From: JAKQHY01 sp034429475
Lineage (GTDB): Bacteria; Chloroflexota; Anaerolineae; B4-G1; SLSP01
DNA: 64,000 nucleotides
NCBI GenBank assembly: GCA_034429475.1
Contig: DAOUGD010000191.1
Span: 16,887-80,886, forward strand
Direction of reading: 5' to 3'
Shown: one piece after another, positions 1-8,846 of the stretch
How the letters are laid out: each line of letters starts with the position of its first letter
Position numbering within the stretch: position 1 is the stretch's first letter
The notes under the pieces: model-generated
The model's database searches: none
What the model was told of the DNA's origin: nothing
What the model saw: the letters and a program-made list of their open reading frames with translations, nothing else
Program-made: the position numbers and the translations under genes

Positions 1-3000
1 CTCCAAACGTGGTTCAATTTCTGCGTGAAGGGCACGCTGCTTTTCCGCTTCGGCGCGCAAACTGCGCGCGGCCCTACGCAATCGTTGTGTACGTTCATCC
101 TCCAATAATTCAGGAAACTCTTGCTCAATGGGACCATAAAAGCTAGTTTCTATATCATCCAAAGCCTGGAAGGCGTTTTTATAGTCTCCCTGAGTTAAGG
201 CATCTTCTGCGCGCTTGATACGCTTGTTTGCCGACTCATTGGCATGATTAAGTAGCGCCTCGCCGCGTTCGGTCAATTGGCGAACGGTGGACACATCCCC
301 CTGATGCCCTTTGAAATAGTCTAGCGCAGCGCGATAGGCTTCCGTAAAATCGCCTAACTGTGTAGCTGACGCCACAATCCCACGCAACGCGTTATCCCGC
401 GCCAACTTTAGCCAGCGCTCTGCAAAAAATTGCGCGCGTCTGACCGCCCAGTTGTCCTGGGGAAGTTGCTGCAACATCGCCAATTGCTCTTGAGCAGTCT
501 TCCAGGCAACTTGCTTTCCTAACGCCAAGCCATCGTCGCGGTCGCCCAATGCAAGTAACTGATTAAGAATTTTGCACGCTGGTTTTGGCAACGCTGCATC
601 CGGTTCTAGGAGCACATTGAGACCTTGTCGCCAGGTTTTCATAGCGTCTACCGGGCTGCTACTGGCTGATTTGCTGTCAGCTCCATGCTCAATAGTGTGT
701 AGTTTCTCTTCCAATGTGCGGCGTCGGCGAACACTAGCATAGAGTTGAGCGTTTTCTACATCCAGAGGCGCCAGGGCGCGGATCTGGCGCAGTTTCTCCT
801 CTGCTTCGACAAGGTCGCCGGTTTGAAGCGCGAGTTGCGCCTGTTGCTGAATAAGGTTAATATTTTCACGGGCGCGTTCCGTTAGTTGTTTTTGGGCGGC
901 TTCTACGGTGGGATCGCTGCCGCGTATACGGATAAATTCTTGCAGTTTGAGCAAGCCATCGGAAGCTGAGACAGCCCTGATCGCATCTCCAACAAATACG
1001 ATGCGATCATCCAATTCCTCAATTTGCTTTTGCAATGCGCGTAATTCTTCCGGCAACAGCCCACCGGCAAGGGTGGTTTGTTGTGTAGCGTCCTCCAATC
1101 GTTGGCGCGCCGGCGCCAGCGCATGTTGGGTGGCTTCAAGCTCTTCGACTATCGCCGCCAGGCTGTCGCCTTTGGACGCGCCTTCATAAACAACCCGCGC
1201 CTGGTCTAGACTGGCGCGGATTTCATCTCGGGCGCGCGACACTGTAGCCGTTGTTTCACGCCAGAGGGTTAATTGTTGACGCACACCGTCAGGTACAGTA
1301 TCACCTAATGCTGCGACTGCCTGTTCCAATGCAGCCAGAGCTTCCGTCCACAAACCCCGGTCGCGGTATGGCAGGGCGCGGCTATAATATTGGGAGTACT
1401 GTTGTCGGCGTTCGCGCGCGTCACGCAAGAGCGTGTGTAAGTTCTCCAAATCGGTGCGCAAGTCGGGCCATTCAACCACTTTGCGTAACACGGCTTCAAG
1501 GTCTTGGATAAGGGGGTCAAAGGCAGATGGTTCAAGGATTTCTTGACGTTGCAAGATTGCCCATTCATTGCGGACACGCTGCACAGTGGCTTCCACCTGT
1601 GGTTGGATGCCGATCTTCGCTATATAGTCGCGAGCCTTGGAACTATCTGGATTGAGGAGCAACGCGCGATTGCCATAATCGGCAGCGTTAGCAAGACGTC
1701 CGGCTTCTAATTCGTAAGCGCAGGCGTCAATTAGTGCGTATTCCAATAACAAAGAAATCTCTCGGTTTTCAGCCCACAGGGTGTAGGCATCCTGATAGGC
1801 GTCCACCTTCACAAGCGGATCCTTTGCGGCGCTCCCCCGCGCCATCAACGCCTCGAATTGTCGGATCTGCGCCTCAACGTGACGCAGTCCAGCAAGCGCC
1901 TGCTGTTGGTGTTCCGGCAAGAGCGCGTCCTGCGTTGCCATAAAAAGCCGGTGTGCCTCGCCCAAATGGTGCTCTGACAACTGACTCTCGGCCTCGCGGA
2001 GACGACGCTCGTCCTCGCGGATACGGGCTATCTCATCCTGCAGGGTATTGAGCATCGTTTCTACCACTACGCTGACCGTGGTATAATCGCGGCCCTCGGC
2101 CTGACTGAGTTTTAGTTGTTGTTGTGCTTGTTCCAGGGTGCGTGCGGCTTCCTCGCGCTTTCCCGCATCCCAATCTAGCTGCGCCTGCGCTTGCAAGGCA
2201 GCCATGGCTGCCAGATCCACACATTCGCGGCGTAAAGCCTTTGCATCCAGATGGGCTGGGTAAACTTCCTGCACTTTCTCGAATACCGCTTGCGCCTTCT
2301 CGAACTGACGGTGCGCCGTGTTGTAGTCATGTTGCGTCACCAGTTGCCGCGCCTTCTCTAACGATACACGACCATGCGCAAGACCGGCTTGAAGGTAGAA
2401 TTGCCGCCAGAGAGCGGTATCCTGATAACGCCCGCGCCATTGCTCCAGCATCGCCAGCGCGTCTGCCAACCGCCCTTCATTGATGGCAATTTCAACCATC
2501 CCCAGGTCACGTTTCTGCTCTGCTAGATAATTACGCGCTTGATTAAGGAAACGCTGCGCTTGATCATAGGCGGGAGAATCTGGTGGTATATTTTCCAACA
2601 GAGCAATACCCTGTTCGTAGTCTTTAGCGCGGAGCAATTCTAACGCCCGATTCATCAGCGCTCGTTGATCTTCTTGGGTCAGCGCCTCGGTATGTGCTTC
2701 TGTTAGCGTGTCGCGCAACGGCTGATAAAGCACTTCATCGGGCATTTGCTGCAACATTTCCTCGGTTAATTTGGCCGCTGCTTCCCAATTTTCCTGCTCG
2801 CGCATGGGCTGTACATCTTGCAGGATTTTGCGTACTCGTTCTTGCCAGGTACGCAAACTTTTAGCGCGATTGTAATTCTGTTCCAGAATCGCGGAGAATT
2901 TCATGATACGTGGTGCGTTTACGGCAAAATCCATAATGCCGATGTATTCCAGTTCCGCGCCGCGATAGTCGCCCTGTGCGAACAACGCTTCAGCGTCGGC

Positions 3001-3192
3001 CATACGCTTCTCAATCTTGGCGGCTTTTTCTGCCAATCGGCGGACGTTCTGAAGGCCCATCTCCACCCGTGGATCGTGCGGCGCCAAGGCGCACGCTTCC
3101 TGGTACAGCGGTTCTGCGCGTTCCCAATCGCCCCGCAGCATCTCCATGTCGGCGCGTCTGAGAATGTCGGAAAGGTGTGAATTGGTACTCAT
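1..3192 (-). CDS. Giant TPR-like/coiled-coil repeat protein, N-terminal part (runs off left edge)
   Basis: The frame is open from ATG at 3192 to base 1 (1064 codons, no stop), so the C-terminus lies outside the window. The product begins MSTNSHLSDILRRADMEM and is almost all helical, rich in Ala, Gln, Glu and Arg, with degenerate TPR-like units. It is a clear paralogue of the 2713-aa protein at 24997-33138: DFAVNAPRIMKF here matches DFAVATPRILKF there, EQGIALLENIP matches EQGIMLLENIP, and GLLPEELRALQKQIEELD matches GLLPADLSTLQKQLKDLD, in the same order along both chains. No signal peptide or membrane segment is seen, so it is probably a cytoplasmic scaffold. It is the most distal gene of the array here, 33 bases after the YbjN-like gene, and has no strong ribosome site. 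The function is not known; the scaffold role is inferred from composition and context. Confidence 0.85.
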   Translation of the reverse strand, partial: MSTNSHLSDILRRADMEMLRGDWERAEPLYQEACALAPHDPRVEMGLQNVRRLAEKAAKIEKRMADAEALFAQGDYRGAELEYIGIMDFAVNAPRIMKFSAILEQNYNRAKSLRTWQERVRKILQDVQPMREQENWEAAAKLTEEMLQQMPDEVLYQPLRDTLTEAHTEALTQEDQRALMNRALELLRAKDYEQGIALLENIPPDSPAYDQAQRFLNQARNYLAEQKRDLGMVEIAINEGRLADALAMLEQWRGRYQDTALWRQFYLQAGLAHGRVSLEKARQLVTQHDYNTAHRQFEKAQAVFEKVQEVYPAHLDAKALRRECVDLAAMAALQAQAQLDWDAGKREEAARTLEQAQQQLKLSQAEGRDYTTVSVVVETMLNTLQDEIARIREDERRLREAESQLSEHHLGEAHRLFMATQDALLPEHQQQALAGLRHVEAQIRQFEALMARGSAAKDPLVKVDAYQDAYTLWAENREISLLLEYALIDACAYELEAGRLANAADYGNRALLLNPDSSKARDYIAKIGIQPQVEATVQRVRNEWAILQRQEILEPSAFDPLIQDLEAVLRKVVEWPDLRTDLENLHTLLRDARERRQQYSQYYSRALPYRDRGLWTEALAALEQAVAALGDTVPDGVRQQLTLWRETTATVSRARDEIRASLDQARVVYEGASKGDSLAAIVEELEATQHALAPARQRLEDATQQTTLAGGLLPEELRALQKQIEELDDRIVFVGDAIRAVSASDGLLKLQEFIRIRGSDPTVEAAQKQLTERARENINLIQQQAQLALQTGDLVEAEEKLRQIRALAPLDVENAQLYASVRRRRTLEEKLHTIEHGADSKSASSSPVDAMKTWRQGLNVLLEPDAALPKPACKILNQLLALGDRDDGLALGKQVAWKTAQEQLAMLQQLPQDNWAVRRAQFFAERWLKLARDNALRGIVASATQLGDFTEAYRAALDYFKGHQGDVSTVRQLTERGEALLNHANESANKRIKRAEDALTQGDYKNAFQALDDIETSFYGPIEQEFPELLEDERTQRLRRAARSLRAEAEKQRALHAEIEPRLE

Positions 3193-3225
3193 AGCGGCTT
3201 AAACCAAAACATTTCTTGATCCAGC

Positions 3226-3639
3226 CTAACCGTTGATCATTGCGGCAATCTCACCATAGCTGATACTGGCATAATCCACCAGCAATTGCACGATACGATC
3301 AAACTCGCTCTGGTTTAACTGCTCCGCAGGAATATCCAACGCTAATTCAAGATCATCGTCATCATCAAAGGCGAATTTCAGTTGCGGCAAATCGTGGTTG
3401 CGCCGGCCTATCGCTACATACAATTCGGGTGGATAGCCTTCATACGGTTGATCGACGAAAGGCACAATGGTGAAACGTATATAACGATCCGCATCATCCT
3501 CAATCAACAATACAAATAGGCTAAATGCCTGTTCTCGTCCTTCGGGTAAGTCGGTTATGAAAGCAGAACTTACACCCCGTTCGTCAATTTCTTCAAAAGC
3601 CATACCACGTGCTTCAAAAAACTTCGCTATAGGATTCAT
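3226..3639 (-). CDS. YbjN/CesT-like small acidic protein (chaperone or immunity candidate)
   Basis: This 137-aa acidic protein has a helix-strand pattern like YbjN and type III chaperone (CesT-like) proteins. An N-terminal helix (NPIAKFFEARG) is followed by strands with FSLFVLLIEDDADRYIRFTIVPF, an acidic stretch FDDDDDLELALDIP, and a closing helix pair ending in YGEIAAMING. That assignment rests on pattern and is moderate. The start is supported by GAGGTG six bases upstream. It lies nine bases after the nuclease-like gene at 3649-4302, an arrangement common for a basic toxin and its acidic immunity protein or chaperone; the role is inferred from that pairing. It may equally serve the TPR giant that follows it. 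Confidence 0.6.
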   Translation of the reverse strand: MNPIAKFFEARGMAFEEIDERGVSSAFITDLPEGREQAFSLFVLLIEDDADRYIRFTIVPFVDQPYEGYPPELYVAIGRRNHDLPQLKFAFDDDDDLELALDIPAEQLNQSEFDRIVQLLVDYASISYGEIAAMING

Positions 3640-3648
3640 AGTTTCACC

Positions 3649-4302
3649 TCATACTGTGACGGATTGGTAATTTCGAGAGATAGGTCCCCTTGCAGAAATC
3701 TTGTATACCCGATTCCCTTGCGGCCCCGATGTAAAAGCCATACTCTGCAAACGTTTATCTTTGTTTTTAGCCAGCATATACAATTCTTTAGCTCCTTTTA
3801 TCCCTTTAGCTTCTGCCTCCCTCAAGCGTGGCAAATAATAGTCTCGCCGGACCTGATTTCTGAAGACACTCCTGCTAGGTGTGCCCCTGCCACTGCCCTT
3901 GACTTCCACAACGGCGGCCTTTTTTATCTCTCCACGCTTGCCCCACCAGATTGCACCTAAATCAACCCCATGAACTTTGTCGTATTGCATACGGCGTACT
4001 TCAGCGTTTTGACTTCGAAAGTAGTTAATTGCTGCTTTTTCAGCTTTACGCTCAATGGCTTTTTTTTGCTTAGAATCGACTCTACCTGTGATTTTTCTAT
4101 CGCGTGAGTTTCTCGTTGATACTATTTTAGTATGTCTCACGTTTCGCACCGAATTTTTCTGTTGAGCGTTTATCTTGTTCCCCGTAAGACGAGCGCTTCG
4201 TGAGGAAGTATGGGGCGTTCGCACTCTTGTTTGGATGCTTCTTGCCGCTCTACTTGGAGAACTCACTTTCCCTCTGACAGATGAACTACCTGCTTTAACC
4301 AT
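3649..4302 (-). CDS. PD-(D/E)XK nuclease-like protein with basic N-terminal region (candidate effector)
   Basis: This is a 217-aa, strongly basic protein. Residues 1-75 are Ser/Arg/Lys rich and low in complexity. The C-terminal half carries a PD-(D/E)XK nuclease pattern: helix KAAINYFRSQ (about 90-98), GVDLGAIW with Asp114, VVEVKGSGRG with Glu133 and Lys135, then FRNQVRR with Gln150. GVDL, ExK and a following Gln are typical of restriction-like and polymorphic-toxin nucleases. It begins 19 bases after the HerA-like ATPase ends and is followed by the YbjN-like gene. The start has GGGAGG upstream. Base composition is clearly more AT-rich than the ATPase gene, a sign of recent acquisition or fast turnover. 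It lacks the N-terminal motif shared by the cargo genes at 10070-13096. Nuclease activity is inferred, not shown. Confidence 0.55.
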   Translation of the reverse strand: MVKAGSSSVRGKVSSPSRAARSIQTRVRTPHTSSRSARLTGNKINAQQKNSVRNVRHTKIVSTRNSRDRKITGRVDSKQKKAIERKAEKAAINYFRSQNAEVRRMQYDKVHGVDLGAIWWGKRGEIKKAAVVEVKGSGRGTPSRSVFRNQVRRDYYLPRLREAEAKGIKGAKELYMLAKNKDKRLQSMAFTSGPQGNRVYKISARGPISRNYQSVTV

Positions 4303-4321
4303 CTCTTTTTACCTCCCTCTG

Positions 4322-7174
4322 CTAACGTGAGAATTCATTCACCAATGCTTCCGCATCTGGCAAGCGCATATCATAAACAATTTGCGCAAAAATAGTGGTT
4401 TCCAATAGCGGGTTCAACTCGCGCCTGTGTTGCAAGAGCCAATCACGAATTCGATTACGCGCCGCAGCCCAATCCTGAAAACTCGCCGCCTGTGCTACAT
4501 CTGCCGACATTTTCTCGTCTAACATCGAACTCAATTCAGTCCAGATAGACCCTATTGCCGTGTTTTCTGTGACAGATGGAACCGTAACTTGCACTGTTGC
4601 CACCTCCGGGCACACCACCCCCACCCCTTGTGCATTTTCACGCATTCTCCGCAATTCCGCTTCCGGCGCGTGGCATTGATCGCGCAACGTCTCCACCATC
4701 AACGGTGCGCGGAGCAGCACCGGTTGCCCAGAGGTTGCGTCGAGCGTCAGCGTTTGCCCGGCCCGCAGGCGCGTGCGGGCGTAGCGCTGTTGCGCCGGAC
4801 TGAGGTTGAGGACGTGGCTCAGATGTTCGAAGCCGCCCCGGTCGTTGAGGCGGCACATGAGGTTGATCATGGCGTTATCCAACACGCCGCCCACCAGCGA
4901 TGAAGGCCGCTGATCCAGAATCATAATACCCTGCCGGAATTTGCGCACTTCAGCCAGCATCGTGTTCATTTCCTCGGCGCTCTTGCCGCGCGTGTTGCCC
5001 TGATTTTGACCGGCGGTGGCGCTGGCCTCCGCTGAGAGCAGGCGGTGCGCCTCGTCAATGAGCAAGAGATGGGGGTGTTTGTCCCTTTTGTGGTTCTGGT
5101 AAGCATATTCGATGTGCCCGACCAGTTGTGTGACCAAAAACGCCATCACCAGCGCCAGGCTGCTGGGATCGCCCAACGCGCCCAGTTCAATGACTACGGG
5201 TTGCTGCAACAGGGTTTGGAAAAACTGCGGATTGTCCTGGCGCACGTTCAAAACGCGGCCCAGGCTGTTGAGGATGCCGTTGACGCGGATTTTGGAAGCG
5301 CCGGTCAAGATGCCGCCGGCTTCGGTGCCCTTGCCGTAATCCGGCAACACATTCTCCTCCACTTCGGCGATCACCGCCTGCGCGAAGTCGGAAAGACAAG
5401 GGAAGGGTTTGCCGGCAGCCAGTGCGCCTTTCTCGTCCAACGCCCACCCGAAGGGAGCTTGCATGTAGACACGGGCCAGCGCGGCCTCATAAATAGCCGG
5501 CAGCGGATCCCACATCTCATACGCAGCCTTGAAACACGACAGCAGCCGGGTGATGTGCGCGCGCACGGTCACACCAGGCGGCACGGCAAACGGGTTGAAG
5601 CGGAAGGGAAAGCCGTCTTCGTCGCCGGCGGTGTACACAATCAAGCGGTCTTTCAACGCCTCGGCGGCATAGAGATAGCGGTATTCATGCCCGGTCGAAG
5701 GGTCCAACACCAGGAAGGGCACATTGAGTTCACCGAGTTGTTGCAGAATGTAGAGGGCGAGATTGCTTTTCCCGCTACCCGGCGCGCCTACCAGTAATGA
5801 AGGCTTTTCTAAGTCGGAGAGGCGCACCTGGAAAGGGACGGCGTTGGCCTCGCCGACCTCTTCTGGCCCCAACCAGCGATTGCGCTGATAGAGATAGCCC
5901 AGGTTGACGAGTGCTTCGTCCGGCTTGAAGCGGTGGGTAGATGCTACTTCCGGCGGAATCACAAACGGCACATCGGCGGTGCTGAGCGCCGAGGTCTGCC
6001 CGGCCTGCGGCATCAGGGGCAGATGGAACAGCCCCACCGCCTCTTGCGCGGTAACGAGGTGCCGCAGATGGCGCAGTTCGGGGGTTTCCTGGGATGGCCC
6101 CCAGTCTTGATGATCGAGCCAGTGCAAATTGTGCAGGGCTGCCGCGCGTTGGCTCTCACCCGCAGGGATAATGGCATCGGGGCGAGTCCAGCCGAGCGCG
6201 CCGTCCGGCGCATCCGCTGCCGGAAAGCACAATGCCGCGCGCACGGCTTGCACCAACGCATCATCTACCGAGCCATTGGCCGCCAGGGTCACGCGCATCT
6301 TGAACAACTGATCCTGCCCGGCCAGCAATTGTTGGTAAGCGTGCGCGCCGCGCTGCGCCCGCGCTACGTCGAAATCGCTCAGGCCGAGTGCGCGGGCCAC
6401 GCGCACCAACGCCAACACCTGGGACGCGCTGCGATCCTGTGTGTCACCCTGCGCCTGGACGTTCTGGAAGAACAACGAGCGGCGCTGTTCGCCGTAGTCT
6501 GCAATCATCCGCAGCTTCTCCACCCGGTCGGCGATGCCCGGCAGGGCTTGCAAGGCCGTGGGTTCGAGCGCGATACTGATCACGGTGGGCGTTTTGAGAC
6601 GCGACAGGCTCTCGATCAAATTGAGCCAGGGGTCAAGTTGCGTATCCGCCCAAAACGGATGAAAGATGTAGCCTTTTTGCGCGCGGGCGTCAAGGCTTTC
6701 CAGTGAGTAGATGAGGGTTTCTTCTTCATATTTGCGCAGTTCCAGCGCTTCCACCGAGGCGGCGGAGAATGTCTGGAAGGTGGCCTGTTGCAATTCGTCG
6801 CGCGACAGAGGCGCGGGCATATCGTAGTTGAAGAGGCTTTCGGTGGGGAAGAGTTGATACACTTGCTGCGCCACGCGGGCTGCTGCCTCCAATCCCTCGC
6901 TGAAATTAGGATGGGTCACGCGGCAGAGCAGGTAGACGCCCACCTCAGCCCCCAGCACCGAGCGTTCCGGGTGTGCAACCACATGCAGGGCAATGGCGCG
7001 GCGCGGCTGCGGGATGTGTAAGGCGCGCGTGAACACCACAAACCGACGCAACAGTTGCGCCAGTTGCTGTTGCGGGGAAAGCGGCGTCTCGCGGGCGACG
7101 GGCAGTGCGGGGATGCGGAAGCCCATCACGGCGCAGTCGTCACCGGGGAGCACACCGGCGCGAGGGGCCGTCAC
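4322..7174 (-). CDS. HerA/VirB4-like P-loop ATPase (HerA-1)
   Basis: This 950-aa protein belongs to the FtsK-HerA superfamily. The Walker A motif GAPGSGKS is at about 463-470 and Walker B HLLLIDEAHRLL at about 700. The family's typical segment follows (EVRKFRQGIMILDQRPSSLVGGVLDNAMINLMCRL). About 450 residues precede the ATPase core and may form a docking domain. HerA-type ATPases are hexameric motors that translocate DNA or power conjugation-like secretion. The start codon overlaps the stop of the band-7-like membrane gene (ATGA at 7171-7174), so the two are probably made together and may form a membrane-anchored motor. Nuclease-like and YbjN-like genes follow at once. A paralogue at 13093-15984 has the same architecture and is also followed by cargo-like genes. 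The substrate is unknown. Confidence 0.85.
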   Translation of the reverse strand: MTAPRAGVLPGDDCAVMGFRIPALPVARETPLSPQQQLAQLLRRFVVFTRALHIPQPRRAIALHVVAHPERSVLGAEVGVYLLCRVTHPNFSEGLEAAARVAQQVYQLFPTESLFNYDMPAPLSRDELQQATFQTFSAASVEALELRKYEEETLIYSLESLDARAQKGYIFHPFWADTQLDPWLNLIESLSRLKTPTVISIALEPTALQALPGIADRVEKLRMIADYGEQRRSLFFQNVQAQGDTQDRSASQVLALVRVARALGLSDFDVARAQRGAHAYQQLLAGQDQLFKMRVTLAANGSVDDALVQAVRAALCFPAADAPDGALGWTRPDAIIPAGESQRAAALHNLHWLDHQDWGPSQETPELRHLRHLVTAQEAVGLFHLPLMPQAGQTSALSTADVPFVIPPEVASTHRFKPDEALVNLGYLYQRNRWLGPEEVGEANAVPFQVRLSDLEKPSLLVGAPGSGKSNLALYILQQLGELNVPFLVLDPSTGHEYRYLYAAEALKDRLIVYTAGDEDGFPFRFNPFAVPPGVTVRAHITRLLSCFKAAYEMWDPLPAIYEAALARVYMQAPFGWALDEKGALAAGKPFPCLSDFAQAVIAEVEENVLPDYGKGTEAGGILTGASKIRVNGILNSLGRVLNVRQDNPQFFQTLLQQPVVIELGALGDPSSLALVMAFLVTQLVGHIEYAYQNHKRDKHPHLLLIDEAHRLLSAEASATAGQNQGNTRGKSAEEMNTMLAEVRKFRQGIMILDQRPSSLVGGVLDNAMINLMCRLNDRGGFEHLSHVLNLSPAQQRYARTRLRAGQTLTLDATSGQPVLLRAPLMVETLRDQCHAPEAELRRMRENAQGVGVVCPEVATVQVTVPSVTENTAIGSIWTELSSMLDEKMSADVAQAASFQDWAAARNRIRDWLLQHRRELNPLLETTIFAQIVYDMRLPDAEALVNEFSR

Positions 7175-8733
7175 TTTGATTTCTCCAGCAACTTTAGCGT
7201 CTCATAATACAATTCGCAAATTGTCACCCGACCATAGCTCAGGTCGTAGACGTCATCTTGCAGGGAGCGGTACTTGTCGGTCCAGGTTTGATTGTCCAGA
7301 TACACATAGGGGCGGGTGGTCTGTGGCGCCGGGAAAATGATGACGAGAGATTGTCCACTTTCCAGGTTGAATTCAAAACGCCCCTCAGCGACATTCAAAC
7401 CACGGAAAACATGCGGCAACCGTGTTTCCAGCTCTTGAGCTTCCCATTGCAGCCGTTGTTTGTAGGAGAGTCCTTCCGGAATTTTGGGACATTCTGGTTT
7501 TTTGATTTCCTGATCCTTAGTCCCCATCTCTTCTTTTACTGCCTCGGCCATTAATGCCGGCAAACTTCCTTCCTGCTTCAACGCGCGCGCTTCGGCCTGG
7601 GTTGCGCCGTACAGTTGTTGCGGCGGGATGCCGGTCGCCAACAGCGCCTCCACCATACGCGTGGCGGCCCGCGAGCGGAATTCCAACGCGGCCTGATTGC
7701 CCTCGTACTCGTGCATCAACTGCACCAGATGGTCATCCATCTGCGAGAGGCTGACGGCAATTTGCTGCCGGTCCTTCGCCAGTTGCAATCGCTCAAAGGA
7801 TTGCGCCATGCTTTGATCAAGCTCCTTGCTGCCCTCGATCTCTTCGATGTGGACGCCGGCGACGTTCAAGCCCAGGTCGGCTTGATCCAGGTAGCTCTTC
7901 ACGCGCTGCCCCAATTGATTGCCGGTGGTCGCCAGCAACACGTCCTCGTAGCGCTGGAACGGCAATATCTCCCGCGCGGCGGTCAGCACGATGTTCTTGA
8001 CCACGCGCATCGGTTCGCGCACCTGCACGAATTGTTCCACGCGCTCGCGGTCAATTTCCAACTGCACCCACACGCGATAGCCGACTTTGATCCACGCGCG
8101 TTTGCGAAAGTCGCCTTCATCCTCGCCCATCACCGGAATGCCGGCGACTTCGACGGTGGTATTTTCCAGCCGGTAGGGAATAGAAACGACGTTGATCGGC
8201 GGCGCACCCTGCACGTTGAGCTTCCAGAAGATTTTGCGGTTGTGTCCCGCCATTTGTGCGTCATAAATGAAGTTGTCGTTAAAGCCCACATCGGCCAGAT
8301 AGAGCCGGTTAGAGGCCATATCCAATCGTCGCTTGTGAATCATCCCTAGACTAAAAATCATCGTGAAAATATCGGGGTGCATGTGGGTCTGTTCAGTGCG
8401 GAAGCCTTCTGTCTCGCGGACATGTTGTTTGGCCGCGCCCCGGCGTTCCAATTCCTCTCCCAGCATCTCTTCCCAACGGTGAGGAATCCAAAGCTGCGCG
8501 ACCCCCCGCCCGACCAGGAAGCCCAGCACTATCCCCAACAGCGCGCCGACCAGATACCCATACCATTCCGCTTGCGTCGCCAGCGCAATTCCCAATCCAA
8601 CAATGGCGCCAATAACGCTGGTGACGCTGAGAATTACCCGGAACTCGTTGATCCCCTGATCCTCGTATTTATTGAGACCCCGCGCCCAACGACGGCCATG
8701 CGTGATATAACGAACATCGGATGTTTGATTCAT
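7171..8733 (-). CDS. Membrane protein with band-7/SPFH-like region
   Basis: This 520-aa protein has two adjacent hydrophobic segments near the N-terminus (about 34-52 and 58-76) joined by a very short turn, so most of it is expected to be cytoplasmic. Residues about 180-340 resemble an SPFH/band-7 domain: strand-rich sequence, then REPMRVVKNIVLTAAREILPF, then LGLNVAGVHIEEIEGSKELDQSMAQ and a helix LQLAKDRQQI. SPFH proteins form membrane microdomain rings that often hold proteases or ATPases. The C-terminal 140 residues are unassigned. The gene overlaps HerA-1 by ATGA, which suggests a membrane ring or platform for that motor. The start has a purine-rich GAAGGGGG about 10 bases upstream. The SPFH call is by pattern only. 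Confidence 0.6.
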   Translation of the reverse strand: MNQTSDVRYITHGRRWARGLNKYEDQGINEFRVILSVTSVIGAIVGLGIALATQAEWYGYLVGALLGIVLGFLVGRGVAQLWIPHRWEEMLGEELERRGAAKQHVRETEGFRTEQTHMHPDIFTMIFSLGMIHKRRLDMASNRLYLADVGFNDNFIYDAQMAGHNRKIFWKLNVQGAPPINVVSIPYRLENTTVEVAGIPVMGEDEGDFRKRAWIKVGYRVWVQLEIDRERVEQFVQVREPMRVVKNIVLTAAREILPFQRYEDVLLATTGNQLGQRVKSYLDQADLGLNVAGVHIEEIEGSKELDQSMAQSFERLQLAKDRQQIAVSLSQMDDHLVQLMHEYEGNQAALEFRSRAATRMVEALLATGIPPQQLYGATQAEARALKQEGSLPALMAEAVKEEMGTKDQEIKKPECPKIPEGLSYKQRLQWEAQELETRLPHVFRGLNVAEGRFEFNLESGQSLVIIFPAPQTTRPYVYLDNQTWTDKYRSLQDDVYDLSYGRVTICELYYETLKLLEKSK

Positions 8734-8756
8734 TGTGTATAACCCCCTTCAAAAAA

Positions 8757-8788
8757 AGTTAAAAGTTCAAAGTTGAAAGTCAAAAGTC
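8757..8788. repeat. Short imperfect A-rich repeat (AAAGTT/AAAGTC units)
   Basis: AAAAGTTCAAAGTTGAAAGT and the following bases repeat a 7-8 base unit four times between two genes. It is a simple-sequence tract with no coding sense. Confidence 0.5.
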
Positions 8789-8793
8789 TTACA

Positions 8794-8824
8794 ATCTCTG
8801 TGTGCTCCGCGTCTCTGCGGTGAA
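8794..8824. repeat. Single arm of the CTCTGCG palindromic repeat family
   Basis: CTCCGCGTCTCTGCGGTGAA matches the right arm of the hairpin repeats at 60661-60733 and 62210-62285, but the left arm is absent here. It is probably a decayed copy. Confidence 0.6.
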
Positions 8825-8846
8825 TATCTCCTCAGCATAATTTTTC

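Noticed and set aside
5045..6706. Plus-strand frames of 250 and 257 codons opposite HerA-1
   Set aside because: They mirror the conserved ATPase gene, lack ribosome sites, and have Arg/Gln/His-rich composition typical of antisense frames.
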